NCBI RefSeq assembly: GCF_012932915.1
Contig: NZ_VCQU01000004.1
Coordinates: 186,001-250,000 of the forward strand
Direction: 5' to 3'
DNA: 64,000 nucleotides
Source of the DNA: Antrihabitans stalactiti
GTDB taxonomy: Bacteria > Actinomycetota > Actinomycetes > Mycobacteriales > Mycobacteriaceae
The position numbers and the translations under genes are program-made. Of this stretch, positions 43,030 to 50,699 are shown in pieces (positions within the stretch are counted from its first letter, which is position 1; every line of letters starts with the position of its first letter). The notes under the pieces were generated by a model. The model was not told where the DNA came from, did no database searches, and was given only the letters and a program-made list of their open reading frames with translations.

Positions 43030-43448
43030 GTGCTTGTCGACGTTTCGCGTTTGAGGTTGCTGTGGACCTGAACGACACCGGCCCAGACCCGCACTTCATA
43101 GACGGGCAGACGTACGGACTCGTCGTCCAGGCAGCGACCGTCGACCAACGAAAAAACCTGCTTCAGCAGAGGCGACGCGACGGTCGGCTCGCCTTTTCGG
43201 TCACCGACGATCCCACGAGACATCACGGCGGCGCGACCGAACGGATCGATGTTGCCGACCGCGTACAGTCCGCCATCTTCGAGCAGGAACAAAGCGACCT
43301 GCTCGCCTCCGCGAAGGAGCACAGCAACTCCGCGGCCGGGGATCAAATGTCGCAACGGGCAAGCGGAGGTCCATTCGAGGCGGCCATCGCCGACGCTGGT
43401 GCGCCGGGCGTTGCTGAGGACGTGCACGGTCGTGTCGAGTGAAGTCAT
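43026..43448 (-). CDS. nirD: Assimilatory nitrite reductase small subunit
   Basis: A 140-residue Rieske-fold protein from ATG 43448 with AAGGAGGG upstream. Motifs are CPLRHLIPGRGVAVLLRGGE, the Rieske-like AVGNIDPFGRAAVMSRGIVG, and a tail PVYEVRVWAGVVQVH. As usual in NirD, the Cys/His pairs that bind the Rieske cluster are absent, so its role is structural. It works with NirB to reduce nitrite to ammonium with NADH. An 86-bp gap separates it from nirB; it overlaps nnaR by ATGA. Confidence 0.9.
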   Translation of the reverse strand: MTSLDTTVHVLSNARRTSVGDGRLEWTSACPLRHLIPGRGVAVLLRGGEQVALFLLEDGGLYAVGNIDPFGRAAVMSRGIVGDRKGEPTVASPLLKQVFSLVDGRCLDDESVRLPVYEVRVWAGVVQVHSNLKRETSTST

Positions 43449-43534
43449 CGCAGTCCCTCCTTGTTGTTAATCAGTTGTACGGCGCTGGTGTTACTTGGGC
43501 GTTAAGGCGACATGCCCCACGGGTAAGGGCGTTC

Positions 43535-46054
43535 TCAAACCGGCATTGTCGGCATGCCCATGAGCACCGGTACCTTGCGCGGCCCGGTCTCGTCGAACAC
43601 GACCGTCGGGTCTGCCTCGTCCGGCGCATTGACGAAAGAGACGAAACGAGAAAGCTTTTCGGGGTCCTCCAGAACGCCTGCCCACTCGTCCTTGTAACCG
43701 ATCACGTGCTTTTCCATCGCGGCCTCGAGTTCGGCAGCAATTCCGAGACTGTCGTCACAAATAACGGCTTTCAGGTGCTCCAGCCCACCTTCCATCGCAT
43801 CGAGCCACGGCGCCGTCCGCTGCAGACGATCCGCTGTGCGGATGTAGAACATCAGGTAGCGGTCGATGTAGCGGATCAGGGTTTCGTCGTCGAGATTGCC
43901 CGCCAGGAGCACCGCATGCTTGGGCGATTGCCCGCCGTTGCCTGCGACGTAGAGATTCCAACCGTGCTCGGTGGCGATGACGCCGACATCCTTGCCACGC
44001 GCCTCGGCGCATTCACGCGCGCAACCCGACACACCGAACTTCAGCTTGTGCGGCGAGCGCAATCCGCGGTACCGGTTTTCGAGATCGACGGCCATGCCGA
44101 CGGAATCCTGGACACCGTAGCGGCACCACGTCGAGCCGACACAGCTCTTGACCGTCCGCAGCGACTTGCCGTACGCCTGGCCGGATTCCATCCCCGCATC
44201 GACGAGACGCTGCCAGATGGCAGGCAGCTGTTCGACTCTCGCACCGAACAGGTCGATGCGTTGGCCGCCTGTGATCTTGGTGTAAAGCCCGAAATCCCGT
44301 GCAACTTCACCGATCACGATCAGTTGCTCAGGCGTGACCTCGCCACCTGGCATCCGCGGCACCACCGAGTAGGTGCCGTTCTTCTGAATGTTGGCGAGGA
44401 AGTGGTCGTTGGTGTCCTGCAGACCCGCTTGCTTGCGGTGCAGGATGTGGTCGGAATCGGTCGACGCGAGAATCGAGGCGACCACCGGCTTGCAGATGTC
44501 GCAGCCAGTTCCCTTGCCGTACTTGGCGATCAGAGCCGAGAACGTCCGCGTCTGCGTCGCACTGACGATCTGGAACAACTCCGCACGAGACTGCTCGAAG
44601 TGCTCGCACAGCGCCTTCGACATGACGACACCCGACGACGCAAGCAGCTGCTTGATCATCGGAAGGCAACCGCCACAGGTGGTTCCAGCGCTTGTGCATT
44701 TCTTGACCGCTGGGATGTCGCACGCGCCGTCGGCGATAGCGCCGCAGATCGCGCCCTTGGTCACCGCGTTGCAGGAGCAGATCTCGGCGTCGTCGGGAAG
44801 TGCACCGACACCGACCTTTTCGCCTGCGGGCGAGATAAGAGACGCGGGGTCGCCAGGCAGCTCGCGACCGACGAGCGGCCGCAGGACCGAGTACGCGCTC
44901 GCATCGCCGACCAGAATTCCGCCGAGCAGAATCTTGGCATCGTCGGAGACGACGAGCTTGGCGTAGGTGCGCTTCGCGGCATCGCTGAGCACGACTTCGA
45001 GTGCACCGGGGGTCGCGGCATGCGCATCGCCGAAGCTCGCGACGTCCACGCCGAGCAGCTTCAGCTTGGTCGACAGATCGGCGCCTGGAAATTCTGCCGC
45101 GCCACCGAGCAGCCGATCGGCGACAACTTCAGCGGTCGAATAGCCAGGGGCGACGAGACCGTAGCAACGGCCCTCGACAGCGGCGACCTCGCCGATCGCA
45201 TAGATGTAGGGGTCCGACGACGCACCGCCGAGGTCGGTGACGATGCCGCCGCGTTCGCCGATTTCGAGGTCGGCGTCACGGCCGAGCTGATCCGCGGGCC
45301 GAACGCCGGCCGAGAACACCAGCAGCGCCGCGTCGATGATCGAGCCATCGGCCAGGTGGACGTCCAGGCCGGAGCCGTCCTCGCGCTTTTCGATACGCGC
45401 TGTGCCGACGCCTGCGTGAACGGTCACGCCCAAGTCCGTCACGAGCCGTTCGAGCAGCGCGCCACCACCCTCGTCGACCTGCAAAGGCATCAACCGTGGT
45501 GCGAACTCGACGACGTGCGGCGTCATGCCGAGCAGCTTGAGAGCGTTCGCGGCCTCCAGCCCGAGTAGGCCGCCACCGACCACGACGCCGACCGCGCCAG
45601 GCTCGGCTGCCTCGGCTGCGGTGCGGATGCCGTCGAGGTCGGCGAGTGTGCGATAGACGAAGCATTCGGGCAGATCATGGCCGGGAATCGGCGGGACGAA
45701 CGGATACGACCCCGTCGCCATGACCAGCGCGTCGTAGCTGAAGATGTCACCGGTACTCGTCGTCACCTTGCGCGAGTGCCGGTCGATCGACTGCGCGCGT
45801 TCGTTGAGCCGAAGCTCGACCAGCGCGTCATCGTCGTAGGTGTTGCCAGCCAGGGCCAGTTCCTTCGGGTCCCAGGCGCCGACGTAGGAGGACAATCCGA
45901 CGCGGTCGTATGCAGGCAACGGTTCGTCACACAGGATGGTGACCTTCCATTCGCCCGCCTCGTCCCGGGCGCGCAGTGCCTCGACAAACCGGTGTCCGAC
46001 CATTCCGTGCCCGACGACGGCCACGTTCTTGGGCGACACTGCTTTCGGGGACAT
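43535..46054 (-). CDS. nirB: Assimilatory NADH-nitrite reductase large subunit
   Basis: An 839-residue protein from ATG 46054 (AAGGAG 7 nt upstream). The FAD/NAD domain has VAVVGHGMVGHRFVEAL and GVVVGGGLLGLEAANAL. A BFD-like [2Fe-2S] unit is CSCNAVTKGAIC...CGGC. The siroheme/[4Fe-4S] domain carries C-x5-C in SCVGSTWCRYG and C-x3-C in SGCARECAE. It reduces nitrite to ammonium in six electrons. A strong hairpin separates it from upstream narK, so it may receive partial read-through or use its own promoter. Confidence 0.95.
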   Translation of the reverse strand: MSPKAVSPKNVAVVGHGMVGHRFVEALRARDEAGEWKVTILCDEPLPAYDRVGLSSYVGAWDPKELALAGNTYDDDALVELRLNERAQSIDRHSRKVTTSTGDIFSYDALVMATGSYPFVPPIPGHDLPECFVYRTLADLDGIRTAAEAAEPGAVGVVVGGGLLGLEAANALKLLGMTPHVVEFAPRLMPLQVDEGGGALLERLVTDLGVTVHAGVGTARIEKREDGSGLDVHLADGSIIDAALLVFSAGVRPADQLGRDADLEIGERGGIVTDLGGASSDPYIYAIGEVAAVEGRCYGLVAPGYSTAEVVADRLLGGAAEFPGADLSTKLKLLGVDVASFGDAHAATPGALEVVLSDAAKRTYAKLVVSDDAKILLGGILVGDASAYSVLRPLVGRELPGDPASLISPAGEKVGVGALPDDAEICSCNAVTKGAICGAIADGACDIPAVKKCTSAGTTCGGCLPMIKQLLASSGVVMSKALCEHFEQSRAELFQIVSATQTRTFSALIAKYGKGTGCDICKPVVASILASTDSDHILHRKQAGLQDTNDHFLANIQKNGTYSVVPRMPGGEVTPEQLIVIGEVARDFGLYTKITGGQRIDLFGARVEQLPAIWQRLVDAGMESGQAYGKSLRTVKSCVGSTWCRYGVQDSVGMAVDLENRYRGLRSPHKLKFGVSGCARECAEARGKDVGVIATEHGWNLYVAGNGGQSPKHAVLLAGNLDDETLIRYIDRYLMFYIRTADRLQRTAPWLDAMEGGLEHLKAVICDDSLGIAAELEAAMEKHVIGYKDEWAGVLEDPEKLSRFVSFVNAPDEADPTVVFDETGPRKVPVLMGMPTMPV

Positions 46055-46094
46055 GCTTGCTCCTTCTTGAAGATTTTCGATCGGCGCATGGAAA

Positions 46095-46135
46095 CACTCC
46101 CGCTGCGTCGTCTCGACGACGACGCAGCGGGAGTG
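46095..46135 (-). terminator. Strong hairpin between narK and nirB
   Basis: CACTCCCGCTGCGTCGTC (46095-46112) and its exact complement at 46118-46135 form an 18-bp stem with a 5-nt loop, 7 bp after the narK stop. On the minus strand it is followed by TTTCC, a short U-tract, so it should act as a partial terminator and lower nirBD expression relative to narK, or stabilise the narK 3' end. Confidence 0.75.
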
Positions 46136-46141
46136 CAAGCG

Positions 46142-47587
46142 TCATACCGAGACAGAGACCTTGTCGTCGGATTCGCCGGTGACTGCGGGAGTTGCCTCGA
46201 CCGTTTCTGGTGTCTTGGGCGACGGGGTGCGCAGGAAGACGGCCCATGTCACGATCGCGCAGACGACATAGAACGCTGCGAACACCATGAATGCGCTGGT
46301 AGCGGACTTGTCCGCACCGAGGTAGGACTGCCGGAGCACCAGGTTGATGAGCACACCACCGAAGGCGCCGATCGCACCGGCGAACCCGATGAGGGCGCCG
46401 GACATGTTGCGCGACCACGCTGCCTGCTCGAGCCGCGTCTTGCCTTCGAGGCTCTTGCTCTTGGCCTCGAAGATCGACGGGATCATCTTGTAGGTCGAGC
46501 CGTTGCCGATGCCGGACAGGATGAACAATGCGATGAACGCGACGATGTAGGTGACCAGCACCGCGCCGCTCGCGCCGGGGCGACCGTCGTTGTCATCGAT
46601 GATGCCCGCCGTGACGAGGACACCTGCCGACACCATCATCAGAACGAAGGTGAACAGCGTGACCTTGCCGCCGCCGATCTTGTCGGACAGCTTTCCGCCG
46701 AACGGGCGCGAGATGGAACCGAGGAGTGGTCCGAGCCACGCGATCTGAGCAGCATGCAGTACTGCCTGGGGAGCCGTCTGGCCCGAGGCGACGAAGTTGA
46801 TGTTGAGCACCTGGCCGAACGCGAAGCTGAAGCCGATGAACGATCCGAAGGTGCCGATGTAGAGGAACGCCATGACCCAGGTGTGGCTGAACTTGAACGA
46901 CTCGGTCATGTACTTGAGGGTGGTCTGCTGGTTGGCCAGGTTGTCCATGTAGATCGCCGCACCGACGGCAGCGAGACCACACAGGACCAAGTAGATGGCG
47001 CACACGATCTCGGGGCTCGTCTTGGAGACGAATGCGATGACGAGGAGGCCGATGATCTGCATTGCCGGCACACCGATGTTGCCGCCGCCTGCGTTCAGGC
47101 CGAGCGCCCAGCCCTTCAACCGCTGCGGGTAGAAGGCGTTGATGTTGGTCATCGACGAGGCGAAGTTGCCACCACCGAGACCCGCGAACGCCGCAACGAT
47201 GAGGAACGTCGTGTAGGAGGTCTCCGGATGCTGGACGAAGTACAAGGTCAGCGCCGCCGGGACCAGCAACGCGACCGCGCTGAAGATGGTCCAGTTGCGG
47301 CCACCGAACTTGGCCGTTGCCACCGTGTAAGGAATGCGCAGGATAGAGCCGACGAGGGTCGGAACCGCCAGCAGGAAGAATTTGCCTGCCGCGTCGATGT
47401 GATAGACGTTCTGCGGCATGAAGAGCACCATGACCGACCAGATCGACCAGACCGAGAAACCGACATGCTCGGCGAAGATCGAGAAGATCAGATTTCGCTT
47501 GGCGATCTTCTTGCCGCCAGCCTCCCAGGCTGCGACATCTTCCGAATCCCAGTCTTCGATCCAACGCTTGCGCGACTGTGTAGTCAC
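46142..47587 (-). CDS. narK: Nitrate/nitrite transporter (MFS, NarK family)
   Basis: A 481-residue, 12-helix transporter from GTG 47587 with AGGAGG 5 nt upstream. The first nitrate signature is seen in AGLGGGNFASSMTNINAFYP and the second in LSGIGNGSTYKMIPSIF. Substrate Arg is probably in SILRIPYT and GSISRPFGG. The N-terminal cytoplasmic segment (WIEDWDSEDVAAWEAGG) is typical of actinobacterial NarK. It brings nitrate in or sends nitrite out for the NarGHI/NirBD pathway. A GlnR-type box lies upstream. Confidence 0.93.
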   Translation of the reverse strand: MTTQSRKRWIEDWDSEDVAAWEAGGKKIAKRNLIFSIFAEHVGFSVWSIWSVMVLFMPQNVYHIDAAGKFFLLAVPTLVGSILRIPYTVATAKFGGRNWTIFSAVALLVPAALTLYFVQHPETSYTTFLIVAAFAGLGGGNFASSMTNINAFYPQRLKGWALGLNAGGGNIGVPAMQIIGLLVIAFVSKTSPEIVCAIYLVLCGLAAVGAAIYMDNLANQQTTLKYMTESFKFSHTWVMAFLYIGTFGSFIGFSFAFGQVLNINFVASGQTAPQAVLHAAQIAWLGPLLGSISRPFGGKLSDKIGGGKVTLFTFVLMMVSAGVLVTAGIIDDNDGRPGASGAVLVTYIVAFIALFILSGIGNGSTYKMIPSIFEAKSKSLEGKTRLEQAAWSRNMSGALIGFAGAIGAFGGVLINLVLRQSYLGADKSATSAFMVFAAFYVVCAIVTWAVFLRTPSPKTPETVEATPAVTGESDDKVSVSV

Positions 47588-47641
47588 CAGGGCCTCCTGA
47601 TTAGTTTTGGTGGCCCAACGGTAGGAAACGGGTATTGCCGG

Positions 47642-47670
47642 AATGATGCGCTGAATGTCCTTGGCGTCAA
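47642..47670 (-). promoter_or_regulatory. Predicted narK promoter
   Basis: On the minus strand a -35 box TTGACG (47670-47665) and a -10 candidate ATCATT (47647-47642) are separated by 17 bp. The leader would be about 45 nt. The -10 is a weak match, consistent with a need for an activator. Confidence 0.35.
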
Positions 47671-47705
47671 CTGGTCCTCACCTCCTCGGCGTTTGCACAG
47701 TGAGG

Positions 47706-47721
47706 GTTTCGGACATGTTAC
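47706..47721 (-). promoter_or_regulatory. GlnR-type box upstream of narK
   Basis: On the minus strand GTAAC-ATGTCC-GAAAC matches the a-site/b-site core of the actinobacterial GlnR box (GTnAC, 6 bp, GAAAC). A degenerate second unit (TGTGC-AAACGC-CGAGG) follows 6 bp later. It is centred about 46 bp upstream of the predicted -35. GlnR activates nitrate and nitrite assimilation under nitrogen limitation in related bacteria. Confidence 0.55.
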
Positions 47722-47734
47722 CGGCGCATTGCTA

Positions 47735-48979
47735 CTAGTGTTTCGAGGCCATCCAGGAGTCTTCCAACACCCGCGGCTTGCACGCGTGCCATGCAGATAT
47801 GACGACGATCACAACTGCGATGGTCAACATCGCGAACGGCGCGAACCAGGAATGTGTGGCCTCGTGCAGCACTCCGAAGCAGAGCGGTCCGAGGCAGGAC
47901 ACTGTGTAACCGACACCTTGCGTGAACCCCGACAGCGCAGTCGCACCGGCTTGCGTGCGGGTACGCAGATTGATCAGGGTGAGCGACATCGGGAACGTGC
48001 TCGGCCCCAGACCCAGGATCACCACCCAGACGACGGGTGCCGCCATCGGTGCCATGAGCAGACCTGTGAAGCCGATGAGATAACACGTCGCGCACGCCAC
48101 GACCACAGGGAACGGGTTTGCCACACGGGTGACCAATGTCGGCGCGCCCAGCGCCGCAGCCAACCCGGTGAGGGCGAAGATGCCGACCATGCTCCCGCCG
48201 AACGCCTGGCTTGCACCGGCGTCGGTGAACAATTTCGGTAACCACGTGAACATCGCGTAGGTGATCAACGAGGTCATGGCAAACATGCCCGCCATCCCCC
48301 AGGCGACCGGCGAGCGCCAGACCTGGCCTTTCGGCTCGATATGGCTCGTCACGATCAAACCGTGGTGATCGGCTCGGCGACCGCGCAGCACCGCCACCCA
48401 CGGCGCCGCCGCCGCGAAGCCCAACAGCGCCCACATTCCGATCGAGACGCGCCAGCCGAATGCGTCGGCGACGGGGACCGCGACAAGCGCAGGCACGACC
48501 GTGCCGAGCTGGACCATCGTGATGTAGACCGAGCTCACGATGGCGAGGCGGTCCGAGAAATAGCGTTTGACCAGTGGTGGGATCACAACGTTGCCGATAC
48601 CCATCCCGGCGAGCGCGAGACCCGACAGCAGCAAGAGCGAGCCGACATCGGACACGACCGACCGTGCCAGCATGCCGAACCCCGCCATCAGCATCGCCAG
48701 CAGCGCAGTCAGCTCCAAGCCGAGTCGCTTGGCGAAATAGGGCGTGAGCAGGCCGGACAGGGCGAACATCGCCGGGGGAACCATGCCGAAGATGCCGACG
48801 ATGGTCCCCGAGAAACCGATGTCTTCGCTGATCCGCGCAGCCAACGGCGTGAAGGCCGTGACTCCGACGCGCAACGTGAGGGCCGAGACGATGATCGCGG
48901 CGAAAACGAGTACGCGACCTTCGAGCAGAGCGCGGCGTTCCAGCACTGGCGGCGGTGGCGTCTCGGCTATTGCAGTCAC
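47735..48979 (-). CDS. CynX/NimT-type MFS transporter
   Basis: A 414-residue protein with about 12 transmembrane helices. The segment SALTLRVGVTAFTPLAARI and MGIGNVVIPPLVKRYFSDR are typical of the CynX/NimT (cyanate / 2-nitroimidazole) transporter family. The loop carrying RRADHHGLIV joins the two halves. The substrate cannot be told; cyanate would suit a nitrogen island but no cyanase gene is present. It is divergent from a GntR regulator across 35 bp, which probably controls it. Confidence 0.8.
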   Translation of the reverse strand: MTAIAETPPPPVLERRALLEGRVLVFAAIIVSALTLRVGVTAFTPLAARISEDIGFSGTIVGIFGMVPPAMFALSGLLTPYFAKRLGLELTALLAMLMAGFGMLARSVVSDVGSLLLLSGLALAGMGIGNVVIPPLVKRYFSDRLAIVSSVYITMVQLGTVVPALVAVPVADAFGWRVSIGMWALLGFAAAAPWVAVLRGRRADHHGLIVTSHIEPKGQVWRSPVAWGMAGMFAMTSLITYAMFTWLPKLFTDAGASQAFGGSMVGIFALTGLAAALGAPTLVTRVANPFPVVVACATCYLIGFTGLLMAPMAAPVVWVVILGLGPSTFPMSLTLINLRTRTQAGATALSGFTQGVGYTVSCLGPLCFGVLHEATHSWFAPFAMLTIAVVIVVISAWHACKPRVLEDSWMASKH

Positions 48980-49014
48980 CGATAAATCATAGGATGACCG
49001 GATGACAGGAGCAA

Positions 49015-49710
49015 ATGAGTTATTCTGTGTCCATGGAGCCGGTACGACGCAATAGCCTGATTGCGCAGGTCACCGACCAGTTGCGTCGGGAAATTCGAGA
49101 AGGCCGCTGGTCCGTCGGGTCGCGCATTCCGACCGAACCCGAGCTCACCGAACTCACCGGAACCGGGCGCAACACAGTCCGCGAGGCGGTCCAAGCGCTG
49201 GTCCACGCCGGAATGCTCGAGCGTCGGCAAGGCTCCGGCACGTTCGTCATCGCGGCATCCGATCTCGGTGGCACGCTGGGCAAATACTTCGAAGACGCGC
49301 GTGAACGCGACATTCTCGAGCTCCGCCAAGCCTTGGACACCACCGCGGCGGCGCTCGCGGCGAAGCGACGCAACGACGCCGATATCGCGAACCTGCTCGA
49401 ACTGCTCGAAGCGCGCCGCCAATCGTGGGACGACGAAAACCCGGGAGCCATCGCCGCCGACGTACAACTCCACCGTGCGGTCGTCGTAGCCAGCCACAAC
49501 GCCGTCTACCTGGAGTTCTACGACTCGCTGCTCCCCGTCATCGAACAAGGAATTCGCCAACGCACCGCCAAATCCGGCGACGCCTTCCACGAAGAGCACG
49601 CCGAACTCGTGCATGCCGTGATCGACGGCGACGCCGACCGCGCGGCCCGCACTGCGCGGTGTTTCTTCAACGACCTATTGGCCGAATACCAGCAACAGAG
49701 CCCCTCGTGA
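49015..49710 (+). CDS. FadR-type GntR family regulator
   Basis: A 231-residue protein from ATG 49015 (ACAGGAG upstream; a second ATG at 49033). The winged helix is LIAQVTDQLRREIREGRW, then RIPTEPELTELTGTGRNTVR and GMLERRQGSGTFV. The C-terminal all-helical FCD domain has metal-ligand type residues in DVQLHRAVVVASHN and EEHAELVHAVIDGD. FCD regulators respond to small carboxylates. It likely controls the divergent CynX-type transporter. Confidence 0.87.
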   Translation: MSYSVSMEPVRRNSLIAQVTDQLRREIREGRWSVGSRIPTEPELTELTGTGRNTVREAVQALVHAGMLERRQGSGTFVIAASDLGGTLGKYFEDARERDILELRQALDTTAAALAAKRRNDADIANLLELLEARRQSWDDENPGAIAADVQLHRAVVVASHNAVYLEFYDSLLPVIEQGIRQRTAKSGDAFHEEHAELVHAVIDGDADRAARTARCFFNDLLAEYQQQSPS

Positions 49711-49746
49711 GTCTTTTAGGAGTCCAGGGACTCCTAAAAGACTCAC
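49707..49746. terminator. Perfect palindrome holding both convergent stop codons
   Basis: GTGAGTCTTTTAGGAGTCC (49707-49725) is followed by a 2-nt AG and its exact 19-nt complement (49728-49746). The TGA of the GntR gene (49708-49710) and the TGA of the opposite gene (49743-49745 on the minus strand) are at mirror-image positions. Each arm supplies a run of four T, so it should terminate in both directions. Confidence 0.8.
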
Positions 49747-50594
49747 AACAGCATTCGGACTAAGTCGGAGGTTCGAGCCAGACCCGGGAACGCCTCGGCG
49801 GTGGAGCGTGGGTGCAGCGCATGGACCGCAAGGCGAAATATCAACGCACGCAACAGCATCTGCGGCCATTCGGGGAGATCGTCCCAGCGTTGGAGCAGTC
49901 CGTCGTCGGCGCCACCCCAGGAGAGCGCGTCGACGACCGCCACGCCCGACGCCCACGGCGCCGGCCGCCAGTACGGCGTGATGTCGGCAAGTCCGGGCGC
50001 CATGCTGCCGGAGAACAGAACAGTGCCGAACAGGTCACCGTGCACCAACTGCGGCGGCGTATGGATCGGTTTGCGCAGCGACGCGAGTTGCCCGATCAAT
50101 TCGATGCTGCGTTTGCCGTCCGGCGACGTCGATTGCGGCGGCAGCGCACCACGCATGCCACGCAGTGGGACCGCTTCCCACGCCGCACGGTCCGCGGCGA
50201 CGAACACGTCGACATCGACCCATGGGGCCGCGGGAGGTTGCACCAAGAAACGTGGCCGCTCGAGCTGCGCCGTCACCGCGTGGAGCCGCTGCGCCACCGA
50301 TACGACTTCGTCATGACGCGGTTCCGGCGCCCCTTCGATGAAGGTGTCCGCGCGCCAGCCCGACACAACGTAGCGGCCATCGGTTGCGCGTACAGGCTTC
50401 GCAAGCCGAAGTCCGTCGACCTCTAGCGTCTCGCGCACTTTCGCCGACCAGGCGGCCCGAGCGTGGTCGGCGATGGGTGACAACACCACATCACCGCAGC
50501 GCCAACCGCCGTCCCAGTCCGCGAGCGGAACCGGATCGACGCCACGCAAGCCGAAGGTCGAGCGCACGTGTTCGGGGGGTTCGACTGAGCTCAC
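49743..50594 (-). CDS. TIGR02569-type actinobacterial protein (Rv3205c-like, phosphotransferase-like)
   Basis: A 283-residue protein from GTG 50594 (VSSVEPPEHVRSTFGL). It looks like a remote aminoglycoside-phosphotransferase fold: PQLVHGDLFGTVLFSGS corresponds to the catalytic HGDxxxxN loop, but Asn is replaced, and GLADITPYWRP corresponds to the metal-binding D. The actual reaction is unknown. It marks the return to the conserved Rv3205c-Rv3206c order, lying downstream of moeZ on the same strand behind a hairpin. Confidence 0.8.
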   Translation of the reverse strand: MSSVEPPEHVRSTFGLRGVDPVPLADWDGGWRCGDVVLSPIADHARAAWSAKVRETLEVDGLRLAKPVRATDGRYVVSGWRADTFIEGAPEPRHDEVVSVAQRLHAVTAQLERPRFLVQPPAAPWVDVDVFVAADRAAWEAVPLRGMRGALPPQSTSPDGKRSIELIGQLASLRKPIHTPPQLVHGDLFGTVLFSGSMAPGLADITPYWRPAPWASGVAVVDALSWGGADDGLLQRWDDLPEWPQMLLRALIFRLAVHALHPRSTAEAFPGLARTSDLVRMLL

Positions 50595-50649
50595 AGCCGT
50601 CACGGTACCGGCGCAAACCCGCAGCACCGCGTAGGCGCTACACGGAACT

Positions 50650-50692
50650 GTGCGTGAATTTGGCCCCTCTGGGGGTCAGACGCGCGCACGGG
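50650..50692. terminator. Hairpin after moeZ
   Basis: GTGCGTGAATTTGGCCCC and GGGGTCAGACGCGCGCAC face each other across TCTG, pairing with two mismatches and several G-T wobbles. It is 8 bp after the moeZ stop on the minus strand. The sequence is almost the same as that at 41157-41199. Confidence 0.6.
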
Positions 50693-50699
50693 GGCACGG

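Noticed and set aside
43439-48241. Two long plus-strand frames (709 and 854 codons) across nirB, narK and the CynX-type gene
   Set aside because: They are antisense shadows of well-recognised genes; the translations are Arg/Asp/His/Gln-rich and have no motif.
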